A stretch of 64,000 nt of DNA from RGIG9041 sp045657265 (GCA_045657265.1 JAZOSU010000013.1:1-64000), one strand, 5' to 3'. Positions 39,917-49,859 are shown, counted from the stretch's first letter. Numbers and translations: made by a program. The notes: generated by a model from the letters alone, not told the origin.

Positions 39917-41947
39917 TTATTTTAAAAATTTTAGTGCGCCTGTAGGACATACATCTACACAAAGATGGCAATCTTTACAGCAACTGATTGTTTCTTCATT
40001 ATTAAATTCAGGTCGGATAACAGTTTTAAAGCCACGGTCAACCAAACCTAAGATGCCTTTATTTGCAACTTCTTTACATTCGCGCACACAAAGGTTACAA
40101 AGAATACATTTACCCTGATCACGTTCTATGGAAACAAGTTTTCTCTCAGTAAATGAATTATGTTTTTCACCTTCGAGTCGTTCAGGCTCGATAGGATACA
40201 TATTAGCGTATTTAATGAGTTTACAGTCTTTATAGTCGTGACATCCACATTCAAGACAGCGAGAAGCTTCCTTTATTGCCTGCTTTTCCGTAAAGCCTAA
40301 AATAACCTGATCAAAATTTGTTTTACGTGTATTTGCAGGTAACGTACCCATAATCTGACGGGCTGATTTTTCATACTTTTCAAAGTATTTAGCATCAGGA
40401 TTCTTTTCAGATACAAAAGGTTTTGTGTAAGCTACGTCCATTCCAAGCAAATAACCATGCACAACCTTAGCCGCTTTAGCCGCCTCTCCTATTGCTTCAA
40501 TAGCAATACTTGCTCCGCGGTTTGTTGCATCACCTACGGCAAAGACGCCCTTCACCGACGTTGCAAAAGTTTTTGAGTCTGCGCTTATAATTCCTTTGGC
40601 ATTAAGTTCAAGCTGTTCAAAGCCTTTTACGTTGACTTTCTGACCGATAGCACAAATAACAGTATCAACATCAAGTATTTCAAATTTTCCTTCAACAGCC
40701 ACAGGGGAACGTCTGCCTGATTCATCAGGCTCACCAAGTTCCATAACCTGAAGTTTTACCTGAGTCACCTTTGAATTTTCACCGATAATTTCAGCAGGAT
40801 TTGTAAGGAATTTAAAGATTACTCCCTCTTCAATTGCTTCGTCTATTTCTATTTCTTCAGCGGGCATTTCATCACGTGTACGTCTATAGATTACGTACAC
40901 GTTCTTGGCACCGCATCTTACTGCAGTTCTACAAGCGTCCATAGCTGTATTTCCGCCACCGACTATTGCAACGTTCTCTCCGATATCAAGTTTTTCTCCA
41001 AGAGCTACCTTACGGAGAAACTCTATACCGCCCATAACGCCGTTAAGTTCTTCACCTTTACAACGAAGCCCCATATTGTTCCAGGCGCCTATAGCTACAA
41101 TAACTGCATCGAATCTCTCTTTGAGATTATCAAGAGTGATATCCTCACCTATTTTAGTGTTGTTTATCATCTCAACACCTAAAGCTTTTATTTCTGCTAT
41201 TTCGGCATCAAGAACTTTTTTAGGAAGTCTATATTCGGGAATACCGTATCTGAGCATACCACCCATTTTATCCATAGCATCGTAAACGGTTACGCTATGG
41301 CCTTTAAGAGCAAGAAAATACGCACTTGTAAGTCCTGCAGGACCACCGCCGACTATTGCAACTTTTTTGCCTGTTGATTTTTCACATTTCACATCAATTC
41401 CGCCATCGGCAAGAACTTTGTCTGCCGCATAAGCTTTAAGGTATGCTATAGAAAGTGGTTGTTCAACGTTCTTTCTTCTGCAGGCATTTTCACACGGATG
41501 AGGACACACTCTGCCGATAGATGCAGGCAAGGGATTAGTCTGTTTGATAAGTTCAACAGCTTTTTTATGTTCACCGTTTGCGATATGTTTTATATATCCC
41601 TGAGCATCTGTATCTGCAGGGCAATTAAGTGAGCAAGGACCAACGCAGTCTCCCTCGTGGTCACTCATAATCAGTTCCAGAGCTATTTTTCTGACCTGTT
41701 TTACTCTTTCTGATTCTGTAAAGATATTCATTCCGTCAGATGCAACTGTGGAACAAGCTCTCATAAGCTTTGGCATATTTTCGCCTTCAACCACACAAAT
41801 ACCGCAAGCGCCATAATGTTTAACGTTTTCGTGATGGCACAAAGTGGGTATTTCTATACCATTTGCCTGTGCGATTTCAAGAATTGTTTTACCTTTTTCG
41901 CTGCTGCATTTTTTACCGTTGATTATAATATTAATAGTTTCCATCAT
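39917..41947 (-). CDS. GltD/NfnL-like FAD oxidoreductase with N-terminal 2Fe-2S and C-terminal ferredoxin domains
   Basis: In this 676-residue protein, residues 1-80 form a NuoG-like 2Fe-2S domain (CHHENVKHYGACGICVVE) with a following His/Cys cluster (HEGDCVGPCSLNC). Next comes a GltD/NfnL-like part with cluster cysteines (CPHPCENACRR), an FAD site (VAIVGGGPAGL) and an NAD(P) site (VAIVGGGNTAMD). The C-terminus carries a CILCNLCVRECKE / CCKDCHLCVDVCP ferredoxin. It forms one enzyme with the NuoF- and NuoE-like proteins encoded just upstream. Tandem ATGs at 41947 and 41944 follow AAGGAGG; the second is better spaced. Confidence 0.88.
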   Translation of the reverse strand: MMETINIIINGKKCSSEKGKTILEIAQANGIEIPTLCHHENVKHYGACGICVVEGENMPKLMRACSTVASDGMNIFTESERVKQVRKIALELIMSDHEGDCVGPCSLNCPADTDAQGYIKHIANGEHKKAVELIKQTNPLPASIGRVCPHPCENACRRKNVEQPLSIAYLKAYAADKVLADGGIDVKCEKSTGKKVAIVGGGPAGLTSAYFLALKGHSVTVYDAMDKMGGMLRYGIPEYRLPKKVLDAEIAEIKALGVEMINNTKIGEDITLDNLKERFDAVIVAIGAWNNMGLRCKGEELNGVMGGIEFLRKVALGEKLDIGENVAIVGGGNTAMDACRTAVRCGAKNVYVIYRRTRDEMPAEEIEIDEAIEEGVIFKFLTNPAEIIGENSKVTQVKLQVMELGEPDESGRRSPVAVEGKFEILDVDTVICAIGQKVNVKGFEQLELNAKGIISADSKTFATSVKGVFAVGDATNRGASIAIEAIGEAAKAAKVVHGYLLGMDVAYTKPFVSEKNPDAKYFEKYEKSARQIMGTLPANTRKTNFDQVILGFTEKQAIKEASRCLECGCHDYKDCKLIKYANMYPIEPERLEGEKHNSFTERKLVSIERDQGKCILCNLCVRECKEVANKGILGLVDRGFKTVIRPEFNNEETISCCKDCHLCVDVCPTGALKFLK

Positions 41948-41956
41948 CGCACCTCC

Positions 41957-43690
41957 TTACTGTACGGATATAGCATCAAATTTACAAAGAGTGATACACT
42001 GTCCGCATTTAATACATTTATCAATGTCTATTTTATGAGCCGATTTAACAACTCCGTCTATTGCCCCTACAGGACATTTTTTAGCACACAAAGTACAGCC
42101 TTTACATTTATTTTCGTCAATTACGTATCTTATAAGGTCTGCACATTCGCCGACAGGACATCTTTTTTCGTTTATATGAGCCTCATATTCATTTCTGAAA
42201 TATCTTATAGTTGAAAGAACGGGGTTTGGCGCAGTCTGACCGAGACCGCAAAGAGCACCGTCTTTAACAGAATTACAAAGTTCTTCCAAAAGCTCGATAT
42301 CTCCCTCTTTGCCCTCGCCTTTTGTGATTCGGGTGAGTATTTCAAGCAGTCGTTTTGTTCCTATTCTGCAATGAACACATTTACCGCAGGATTCTTTTGC
42401 GGTAAAATCAAGAAAGAATTTAGCCATACCTACCATACAGGTAGTATCGTCCATAACAACCATACCGCCAGAACCCATAATAGCACCTGTTTTTGCAAGT
42501 TCTTTATAATCTATTACGGTATCAAACATTTCTGCCGGTATACATCCACCTGAAGGGCCGCCAAGCTGAACTGCTTTACAGGGACGGCCTGAACGTATAC
42601 CACCGCCGATATCGTATATTATTTCATTTATTGTCATACCCATAGGTACTTCAACGAGACCGCCACGGTTGATTTTACCTGTAAGAGCAAAAACTTTAGT
42701 GCCTTTACTGTTTTCGGTTCCCATAGCCGCAAACGCGTTACCGCCATTAAGCATTATCCAGCAAACGTTTGCAAAAGTTTCAACATTATTTATATTCGAG
42801 GGTTGATTATTATAGCCACACTGCGCAGGAAACGGCGGTTTAAGTCTTGGCATACCGCGTTTTCCTTCAAGCGATTCAATAAGCGCAGTTTCTTCACCGC
42901 ACACGAAAGCACCCGCTCCTGCTTTAATACGCATATCACAGCTAAAATCACTGCCCATAATGTTTTTGCCGAGATATCCTTTTTCTCTTGCTTTTTCTAT
43001 AGCCGCCTCAAGACGAACGATAGCAAGAGGATATTCCGCGCGGACATAAACAACAGCTTCCGATGCGCCTATAGCATAAGCGCCGATAAGCATACCCTCT
43101 ATAAGAGTATGAGGGTCACTTTCGATAACCGCCCTATCCATAAATGCACCGGGGTCACCTTCATCGGCATTACAGATAAGGTATTTTGGGAAAGACTGAC
43201 TCTGTCTTGCGGCATTCCATTTGAACCAGGTAGGAAATCCTGCGCCACCTCTTCCTGCAAGACCTGATATTTTTATTTCTTCAATGACCTGTTCAGGTGT
43301 CATTTTAAGGACTTTATCAAGAGCTTTATATCCGTCTGCTTTTATGTAGTCTTCTATATCAGTAGGGTCAATTATACCGCAGTTTTTGAGAGCTATTCTT
43401 GTCTGTTTATCGAGGAAAGTTTTATCTTCATCTGAAATTTCAAGATGTGATACAAGACTCAGGTTACCTGTTTTAACTGCATCTGCAATTTTCTCTGCAT
43501 CTGCAGTTTTTACTTTAACAAGGCGCATAAGAGAGTTATCATCTGCATAGATATCAACAATAGGTTCTAAGAAACACATACCTATACAGCCTGTTATGGA
43601 AGGAGTAATCCCAAGTTCTACAAGTTTTTCATATATTTTATGAGCACCTGCCGCAATACCGCAGCTACCCTCACCTACTACTATTTTCAT
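41957..43690 (-). CDS. NuoF/HydB-like NADH-binding subunit
   Basis: The 577-residue protein has an N-terminal thioredoxin-like 2Fe-2S region (GEGSCGIAAGAHK), the NuoF core with FMN/NADH site (GRGGAGFPTWFKW, CNADEGDPGAFMDR), the 4Fe-4S ligands ESCGKCVHCRIGTKR, and two C-terminal 4Fe-4S motifs (CKGCTLCAKKCP, CIKCGQCITLC). This is the HydB/BfuA-type layout of flavin-based electron-bifurcating complexes. It overlaps nuoE by 4 nt and is followed 9 nt later by the GltD-like subunit. Confidence 0.9.
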   Translation of the reverse strand: MKIVVGEGSCGIAAGAHKIYEKLVELGITPSITGCIGMCFLEPIVDIYADDNSLMRLVKVKTADAEKIADAVKTGNLSLVSHLEISDEDKTFLDKQTRIALKNCGIIDPTDIEDYIKADGYKALDKVLKMTPEQVIEEIKISGLAGRGGAGFPTWFKWNAARQSQSFPKYLICNADEGDPGAFMDRAVIESDPHTLIEGMLIGAYAIGASEAVVYVRAEYPLAIVRLEAAIEKAREKGYLGKNIMGSDFSCDMRIKAGAGAFVCGEETALIESLEGKRGMPRLKPPFPAQCGYNNQPSNINNVETFANVCWIMLNGGNAFAAMGTENSKGTKVFALTGKINRGGLVEVPMGMTINEIIYDIGGGIRSGRPCKAVQLGGPSGGCIPAEMFDTVIDYKELAKTGAIMGSGGMVVMDDTTCMVGMAKFFLDFTAKESCGKCVHCRIGTKRLLEILTRITKGEGKEGDIELLEELCNSVKDGALCGLGQTAPNPVLSTIRYFRNEYEAHINEKRCPVGECADLIRYVIDENKCKGCTLCAKKCPVGAIDGVVKSAHKIDIDKCIKCGQCITLCKFDAISVQ

Positions 43691-44178
43691 TTTGCTTCCT
43701 CCTCATAAAGACTGTCAATTACCGACACGGCTTTTTCAGGTGTCAACGACCCGTAGGTTTCTCCGTTTATCATCATAACGGGTGACAAACTACAGCATCC
43801 AAGACAAGCAACGTTTTTAAGCGAAAACATACCGTCGTCCGTAGTTTCACCGTCTGATATACCGAGTCTTTCGGAAATTGCCGATTCTATTCGCTCGGAT
43901 CCGTTTACGTGACAGGCTGTTCCCTGACAAAGCATTATAAGGTATTTTCCGACAGGTTTTAATCTGAACTGAGTATAGAAAGTTGCAACACCCATAACTT
44001 CAGCAGGTGTATTCCCTGTTTTTTCTGCTATATGGTATATTACGTCAGTTGGCAGATATCCATAAATATCCTGAGCCTTTTGAAGTATTGTTATAAGGCT
44101 TCCTGATACTTTTGCATATTTATCTAAAACAGGCGACAAAAGTGAAAGGTCGCTTGAATTACAACTACATTTACACAT
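43687..44178 (-). CDS. NuoE/HydC-like 2Fe-2S subunit
   Basis: The 163-residue thioredoxin-like ferredoxin has the NuoE helix bundle (SLITILQKAQDIYGYLPTDVIYHIA), AEVMGVATFYTQF, and cluster ligands CQGTACHVNGS and CLGCCSLSPVM. It passes electrons between the NuoF-like flavin subunit and the others. It heads the three-gene operon and has a good promoter (44208-44236). Confidence 0.93.
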   Translation of the reverse strand: MCKCSCNSSDLSLLSPVLDKYAKVSGSLITILQKAQDIYGYLPTDVIYHIAEKTGNTPAEVMGVATFYTQFRLKPVGKYLIMLCQGTACHVNGSERIESAISERLGISDGETTDDGMFSLKNVACLGCCSLSPVMMINGETYGSLTPEKAVSVIDSLYEEEAK

Positions 44179-44207
44179 AATGATCTCTCCTCAACATTAA
44201 TTCATTT

Positions 44208-44236
44208 ATTATAATACAGTTATTTCCCATCGTCAA
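44208..44236 (-). promoter_or_regulatory. Promoter of the nuoE-nuoF-gltD-like operon
   Basis: On the minus strand TTGACG and TATAAT are 17 nt apart. Confidence 0.65.
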
Positions 44237-44259
44237 TAGAACTTTATACATAATTTTTA

Positions 44260-44288
44260 TTGACATTTAATTACAGTTGCTTTAAAAT
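44260..44288 (+). promoter_or_regulatory. gdhA promoter
   Basis: TTGACA and TAAAAT are 17 nt apart. It is divergent from the oxidoreductase operon promoter, with the -35 boxes 23 nt apart. Confidence 0.65.
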
Positions 44289-44345
44289 AAATCTATTAAT
44301 TTTGGATTCGAGTTATTAAACTTATATTTTAAGGAGGAAAAGGAA

Positions 44346-45698
44346 ATGAGTTTTAAAAACGAGTATCTTAATGGTTTGCTTGAACGTGTTATCGCACGTA
44401 ATGCAAACGAGCCTGAATTTCATCAGACTGTAAAAGAGGTTTTGGAGTCTATTGAACCTGTTATAGAAGCAAGACCTGAATATATAAAAGCAGGTGTTCT
44501 TGAAAGAATGGTTGAGCCTGAAAAAATTCACAAATTCCGTGTACCGTGGGTTGATGACAACGGCAACGTACAGGTTAACCGCGGTTTCCGTATTCAGTTC
44601 AACAGTGCTATCGGTCCTTACAAGGGCGGTCTTCGTTTCCATCCATCAGTAAACGAAAGCATTATCAAGTTCCTTGGTTTTGAACAGACATTCAAAAACT
44701 CACTTACATCACTTCCTATGGGCGGTGGTAAAGGTGGTTCTGACTTTGACCCACAGGGAAAATCAGATGCTGAAGTTATGAGATTCTGCCAGAGCTTTAT
44801 GACAGAGCTTCACAAATACATCGGACCTGACACAGACGTTCCCGCAGGTGACATCGGTGTTGGCGCAAGAGAAATCGGTTATCTCTTCGGTCAGTACAAG
44901 AGACTTCGTGACGAGTTCACAGGTGTTCTTACAGGTAAAGGCATTCCTTACGGCGGTTCACTTATCCGTCCTGAAGCTACAGGTTTCGGTGCTGTTTATT
45001 ACACAGTAGAAATGCTCAAATACTTCAAAGACGATATCAAAGGTAAAACATTTGCTATTTCAGGTTTCGGTAACGTTGCCTGGGGTACAGTTAAAAAAGT
45101 TACTGAGCTTGGCGGTAAAGTTGTTACAATTTCAGGTCCTGACGGTTACGTTTACGATCCAGACGGTATCAACACTCCTGAAAAAATCGACTTTATGCTT
45201 GAAATGCGTGCTTCTTGCCGCAACAGAGTTGAAGATTATGCTGACAAATTCGGCGTTCAGTTCTTCAAAGGTGAAAAACCCTGGAGCGTTAAAGCTGACA
45301 TTCTTATGCCTTGCGCAACACAGAATGAAGTTGATATTAAAGAAGCTGAGCAGATCGTTGCTAACGGCGTAAAATACTACGTTGAAGTATCTAATATGCC
45401 TACAACAAACGAAGCTATTGCATATCTTAAACAGAATGGTGTTATCATTGCTCCTTCAAAAGCTGTTAATGCAGGTGGCGTTTCAGTTTCAGGTCTTGAA
45501 ATGAGCCAGAACTCAATGCGTTACAGTTGGTCAGCTGAAGAAGTTGATGCTAAGCTTTACACAATTATGGCTAACATCTTTGCAAACTCAATCAAAGCCG
45601 CTAACGAATACGGTTTCGGTGATGATCTTGTTGCAGGTGCTAACATCGCAGGCTTTATCAAAGTTGCTGATGCTATGCTCTCACAGGGCGTTTGCTAA
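44346..45698 (+). CDS. gdhA: Glutamate dehydrogenase (NADP-type)
   Basis: The 450-residue enzyme has PYKGGLRFHPSVNESIIKFL, PMGGGKGGSDFDP (catalytic lysine), DVPAGDIGVGAREIGY, FAISGFGNVAWGT (dinucleotide fold) and NAGGVSVSGLEMSQN. It belongs to the hexameric NADP-linked class that assimilates ammonium. AGGAGG precedes the ATG. Strong codon bias suggests high expression. Its divergent neighbour, a possible NAD(P)H/ferredoxin enzyme, could supply NADPH; this link is inference. Confidence 0.96.
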   Translation: MSFKNEYLNGLLERVIARNANEPEFHQTVKEVLESIEPVIEARPEYIKAGVLERMVEPEKIHKFRVPWVDDNGNVQVNRGFRIQFNSAIGPYKGGLRFHPSVNESIIKFLGFEQTFKNSLTSLPMGGGKGGSDFDPQGKSDAEVMRFCQSFMTELHKYIGPDTDVPAGDIGVGAREIGYLFGQYKRLRDEFTGVLTGKGIPYGGSLIRPEATGFGAVYYTVEMLKYFKDDIKGKTFAISGFGNVAWGTVKKVTELGGKVVTISGPDGYVYDPDGINTPEKIDFMLEMRASCRNRVEDYADKFGVQFFKGEKPWSVKADILMPCATQNEVDIKEAEQIVANGVKYYVEVSNMPTTNEAIAYLKQNGVIIAPSKAVNAGGVSVSGLEMSQNSMRYSWSAEEVDAKLYTIMANIFANSIKAANEYGFGDDLVAGANIAGFIKVADAMLSQGVC

Positions 45699-45707
45699 TT
45701 AAACAGC

Positions 45708-45737
45708 AAAAAAAGAGGAACAGCAGTTCCTCTTTTT
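45708..45737 (+). terminator. Terminator of gdhA
   Basis: AAAAAAGAGGAA and TTCCTCTTTTTT pair around CAGCAG. Confidence 0.85.
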
Positions 45738-45755
45738 TAAATTTTGGTGATAATT

Positions 45756-46400
45756 ATGAAAAACATATTATTTGATTTAGACGGAACGCTTACCGACCCG
45801 AAAATCGGCATAACAAAATCGGTTGCACATGCGCTTTCACATTTTGGGATTGAGGTTTCAGTCCTTGATACCTTATGCCCCTTTATAGGTCCGCCACTTA
45901 TTCATTCTTTCTGCAACCTTTACGGTTTTTCAGAAGAGCAGGCATCAAAGGCGGTAGACGTATACCGAGAATACTTTTCTGTCAAAGGTCTTTTTGAAAA
46001 CGAGGTTTACAGCGGTATTGAAGATATGCTTTGTGACCTTAAAAAATCAGGCAAAAGGCTTTTTATCGCAACAAGCAAACCTGAAAAATTTGCAAAACAG
46101 ATACTTGAGCATTTTAATCTTTCGCAGTATTTTGAATGTATACGCGGCATTGAAATGCACGAAGAAAAAGTTGAAAAGCCCGAAATTGTACGCAGGGTCA
46201 TCGACGGATTTAATCTTGATAAATCAGAATGTGTTATGGTAGGTGACAGATTTTACGATATCGTAGGCGCAAAGGAAAATGGTATCGCATCTGTTGGCGT
46301 AACATACGGATATGGTGATTTCGAGGAACTTTCAAAATACGGCGCAGATAAAATAGTCGATACTGTACAAGAACTTCATAATCTGCTTAAAACAATGTAA
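45756..46400 (+). CDS. HAD family phosphatase (phosphoglycolate phosphatase-like)
   Basis: The protein has 214 residues from MKNILFDLDGTLTDPK. HAD motif I is DLDGT, motif II FIATSKPEKFA, and motif III/IV KPEIVRRVI ... VMVGDRFYDIVGAKENG, with a helical cap. It probably dephosphorylates a small phosphometabolite (PpaX/Gph type). The ATG at 45756 follows GGTGAT; earlier TTG/GTG codons in frame are less likely. Confidence 0.88.
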   Translation: MKNILFDLDGTLTDPKIGITKSVAHALSHFGIEVSVLDTLCPFIGPPLIHSFCNLYGFSEEQASKAVDVYREYFSVKGLFENEVYSGIEDMLCDLKKSGKRLFIATSKPEKFAKQILEHFNLSQYFECIRGIEMHEEKVEKPEIVRRVIDGFNLDKSECVMVGDRFYDIVGAKENGIASVGVTYGYGDFEELSKYGADKIVDTVQELHNLLKTM

Positions 46401-46403
46401 ACA

Positions 46404-46436
46404 AAATACCGCCTGAAATTCAGGCGGTATTTTTTA
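46404..46436 (+). terminator. Terminator of the HAD gene
   Basis: AAATACCGCCTGAA and CAGGCGGTATTTTTT form the stem. Confidence 0.85.
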
Positions 46437-47083
46437 TTAAAAAATGAAAGTCATTGAGGACATATATTCAAACGGCAGGTTTATTTTAACTTTACCTTCT
46501 TTAACATCAAAGGGTGTTTCGACAAGGTTACCTTTTTTATCAAGCGTAAATATTTCCTTTAAAATCTACGTTTCCGATTTTAAAGGAAATACTGTCAAAA
46601 GTATCTGTATTACCGTTTACGGCTATCATAACGTAATCGTTATCCCGTTCATACAGGTAAGGGCTTATTCCCATTTTATCAAAAATCACATATTCTGATT
46701 TTTGTTTTGATATTACGTCTGAAAGGAAATATTTACGAAGATCTGAAAAAAGCGGATATTTATAATCAGTTAAGAAAAACGGGAAAACCGCAAAGTTTTT
46801 GCCTTCAACAAAGCAAGGCGCCGCCTTTTCCATAAAGCATTGTACGGACTGAGATACCTTTTTGTTCAAGGGCAAATTTTGCTTTTTTAAGAACTTGCAC
46901 CCAAGCTTTTGCAAGTTCAAGCGTTATATGTCCCATGTTGAACTCTTCCTGATTTATAGTCAGCATCACGTTATCTATACCGTATTCTTTACAGTGATTT
47001 GCGATATTTTTCTATACGCTCATCCTGCATACCGTCGTTTGTTATCTGAATACGCAGACAGTTATGATAAACCTTATAATCCA
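46437..47083 (-). pseudogene. Decayed gene, glycosidase-like fragments
   Basis: On the minus strand three frames carry successive protein-like pieces. The first starts at 47083 (MDYKVYHNCLRIQITNDG), shifts near 46995 to EYGIDNVMLTINQEEF and KKAKFALEQKGISV, then to a third piece (EKAAPCFVEGKNFAVFPFFL through FKIGNVDFKGN). Near 46545 it shifts again to LDKKGNLVETPFDVKEGKVKIN, ending at 46437. At least three frameshifts are needed, and the middle is probably deleted. I cannot name the family with confidence; it resembles a large clostridial glycosidase-like protein. Confidence 0.6.
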
Positions 47084-47203
47084 TAGCGGTACCTTTCTTT
47101 TCTAAATGTAGGTTTATCATAACACACACCTTTGTTTTTTCAACGATTATTGACTTTAAAATAACTATAAACTATAATATTTACTTAGAAAAGGAGACGA
47201 ACA

Positions 47204-49369
47204 ATGGACATTATAGCAACACTAACAAAAGAATTCGGTTTAAAGACAGTTAACGTAGAAAATACAGTTAAGCTTATAGATGAAGGCAACACAATACCTT
47301 TTATCGCAAGATACAGAAAGGAAGCAACAGGCTCTCTTGACGATCAGGTACTTCGCAGTTTGTCTGAAAGGCTTGAATATCTTCGTAATCTTGATGCTCA
47401 ACGTGAAAAAGTGTTTAACACAATCACAGAGCAGGGACAGATGACAGACGAGATTGCAAAAGCTCTTGAAAACGCTGTTACCTTGACAGAAATTGAGGAC
47501 ATATACAGACCATTCAAGCCCAAAAAGAAAACCCGCGCATCTGTTGCCAAAGAAAAAGGGCTTTTACCTCTTGCTGAGAAAATATACGAGCAACAAAAGG
47601 ATACACCTGCTATATTCGAGCTTGCAAAAGAGTTTATTGACGAGGAAAAAGGCGTAAACTCGGCAGAAGAAGCAATGCAGGGCGCATCTGATATTATTGC
47701 TGAAATGATTTCTGACGATGCAGCAATAAGAAAAGGTCTTCGTACTGTTTGTATGGCGCACGGCACAATTGTTTCTACTGCAAATGCAGAAGACCTTGGA
47801 GTTTACGAGATGTACGGCGAGTATTCAGAGCCTATAAAGAATATACCCGGACACAGAACTCTTGCAATAAACAGAGGCGAAAAAGAAAAAATCCTTAAAG
47901 TTGACATTGATTTTGACCGTATTCGAGCAATGGACATTGTTTACAGAAATCACGTGGTTGGTGAAGGCGAATGTGCTGAGTTTGTTAAAAATGCCGCAGA
48001 AGATGCATATGACAGACTTATTTTCCCGTCAATCGAACGTGAAATCAGAAATATACTTACAGAAAAAGCAGAAGAAAGCGCTATAAAGCTTTTCTCAACA
48101 AATCTCCGTCAGCTTCTGATGCAACCGCCTGTTAAAGGCAACGTTACCATCGGTCTTGACCCCGGTTACAGAACGGGTTGCAAAGTTGCAGTTGTTGACG
48201 GCACAGGCAAGGTACTTGACACAGGAGTTATCTTCCCTGTTGACCAGTTCGGCAAAGTTGAACAGGCAAAAGAAATAATTAAAAAACTTGTTAAAAAGCA
48301 TAACGTCACAATGTTTGCAATAGGCAACGGTACTGCATCACACGAAACTGAAGTTTTTGCAGCAGACGTAATCAAAGAGCTTGACTGCGGAATTACTTAT
48401 ATGGTTGTCAGTGAAGCGGGTGCTTCCGTATATTCAGCTTCAAAGCTTGGCGCAGAAGAGTTTCCCGAATTTGATGTTTCACTTCGTTCTGCTGTATCCA
48501 TTGCAAGAAGACTTCAGGACCCACTTTCAGAACTCGTTAAAATAGACCCGAAAGCTATCGGCGTCGGTCAGTATCAGCACGATATGCCACAGAATCATCT
48601 GTCTTCCGCTCTTGACGGCGTTGTCGAGGGATGTGTTAACTCTGTTGGTGTTGATCTTAACACAGCCTCCGCTCCGCTTCTTTCAAGAGTTGCAGGTATA
48701 GGTGGTTCACTTGCTAAAAACATAGTGAATTACAGACAGGAAAACGGCGCATTTTCATCAAGATCAGAACTCAAGAAAGTTCCGAAATTAGGACCGAAAG
48801 CCTTTGAGCAGTGCGCAGGTTTCCTACGTGTTGCGGAAAGTAAAAACGCTCTTGACAACACAGCGGTTCACCCCGAAAGTTATACCGCCGCAAAAAAACT
48901 TTTAGAGTTTTGCGGATTTACTTCAAAAGACATTCAGAGTAGTAATCTTTCCGAGCTTTCCAAAAAAGCAGAAGAAATCGGTTACAAAAAACTTGCAGAT
49001 GATCTTGGCATCGGTGAAGTTACTCTTACAGATATTATAAACGAGCTTATGAGACCTAACCGCGACCCACGTGACGAGCTTCCCAAGCCAATGCTTCGCA
49101 CAGATATTATGAGTATGGAAGACCTTTGCGCAGGTATGGAGCTTAAAGGAACTGTCAGAAACGTAATTGATTTCGGTGCATTTGTGGACATCGGCGTACA
49201 TCAGGACGGACTTGTTCACATTTCAAAAATCACCAAAAAATTCATAAAACATCCGTCGGAAGCATTAAGCGTCGGCGATATAGTAAAGGTTTGGGTTTTA
49301 AACGTAGATGCTACTAAAAAACGCATCTCGCTCACTATGATAGACCCCAACGAAAAAGAAAGAAAATAA
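47204..49369 (+). CDS. tex: Tex RNA-binding transcription accessory protein
   Basis: The 721-residue protein has the Tex N-terminal HTH (TIPFIARYRKEATGSLDD), a YqgF/RuvC-like domain (TIGLDPGYRTGCKVAVVDG), helix-hairpin-helix motifs (LLSRVAGIGGSLAKNIVNYR) and a C-terminal S1 domain (GMELKGTVRNVIDFGAFVDIG). It binds nucleic acid and influences transcription and stress tolerance. AAAGGAG precedes the ATG. Confidence 0.95.
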   Translation: MDIIATLTKEFGLKTVNVENTVKLIDEGNTIPFIARYRKEATGSLDDQVLRSLSERLEYLRNLDAQREKVFNTITEQGQMTDEIAKALENAVTLTEIEDIYRPFKPKKKTRASVAKEKGLLPLAEKIYEQQKDTPAIFELAKEFIDEEKGVNSAEEAMQGASDIIAEMISDDAAIRKGLRTVCMAHGTIVSTANAEDLGVYEMYGEYSEPIKNIPGHRTLAINRGEKEKILKVDIDFDRIRAMDIVYRNHVVGEGECAEFVKNAAEDAYDRLIFPSIEREIRNILTEKAEESAIKLFSTNLRQLLMQPPVKGNVTIGLDPGYRTGCKVAVVDGTGKVLDTGVIFPVDQFGKVEQAKEIIKKLVKKHNVTMFAIGNGTASHETEVFAADVIKELDCGITYMVVSEAGASVYSASKLGAEEFPEFDVSLRSAVSIARRLQDPLSELVKIDPKAIGVGQYQHDMPQNHLSSALDGVVEGCVNSVGVDLNTASAPLLSRVAGIGGSLAKNIVNYRQENGAFSSRSELKKVPKLGPKAFEQCAGFLRVAESKNALDNTAVHPESYTAAKKLLEFCGFTSKDIQSSNLSELSKKAEEIGYKKLADDLGIGEVTLTDIINELMRPNRDPRDELPKPMLRTDIMSMEDLCAGMELKGTVRNVIDFGAFVDIGVHQDGLVHISKITKKFIKHPSEALSVGDIVKVWVLNVDATKKRISLTMIDPNEKERK

Positions 49370-49380
49370 AATAAAAAATA

Positions 49381-49453
49381 CCAACTTCTTATATAGAAGT
49401 TGGTCAGACTGTCAAAAAGCCACTGTTTTCAAAGTAAGAAAGCAGTGGTTTTT
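49381..49453 (+). terminator. Two hairpins after tex
   Basis: CCAACTTCT/AGAAGTTGG (49381-49403) has no T-run. It is followed by AAAGCCACTG ... CAGTGG with TTTTT (49417-49453), which is the likelier terminator. Confidence 0.6.
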
Positions 49454-49485
49454 CTGTATAAGGGGCGAAAAATAGCTAAAAACTG

Positions 49486-49835
49486 CTAAAAAACGGAGTT
49501 CTTCCAACTCCATATTGCCATCTTTTTCAAATTCATGACAGCATATTTAAGCCTGACACATTGCGTAATGTGAGCCAGAGCTCGATAGTGTGTATAACGC
49601 ATAACGTGTTTTTGCATCTGCAAAAACACGTTGGATGGTTTGTTTACGTCGTTTGTAAAGTTGTTGCCCACGATCAGTTTTGCGAAGCTGCTCTACCAAA
49701 TCCAAATATTCCTGCCATATATGTGTCTGGAATATCTTTTGTCCCTTTTCGTTAGCGCCGCAAAGTACCTTGTAGGGACAATCTATACAGTTCTTTGGTG
49801 TACTGCGGTAAGTCCGTTTTCCATCTTTTCATTTC
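49486..49835 (-). pseudogene. IS1182-family transposase fragment
   Basis: On the minus strand one frame reads KDGKRTYRSTPKNCIDCPYK and continues through LYKRRKQTIQRVFADAK. A second frame (49671-49486) then gives HVMRYTHYRALAHITQ and AVMNLKKMAIW. Together these are the C-terminal part of an IS1182-type DDE transposase, with a frameshift near 49620 and the N-terminal part missing. No terminal inverted repeats were found. Confidence 0.75.
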
Positions 49836-49859
49836 TTTCACTCTCTTTTATCATATCAA

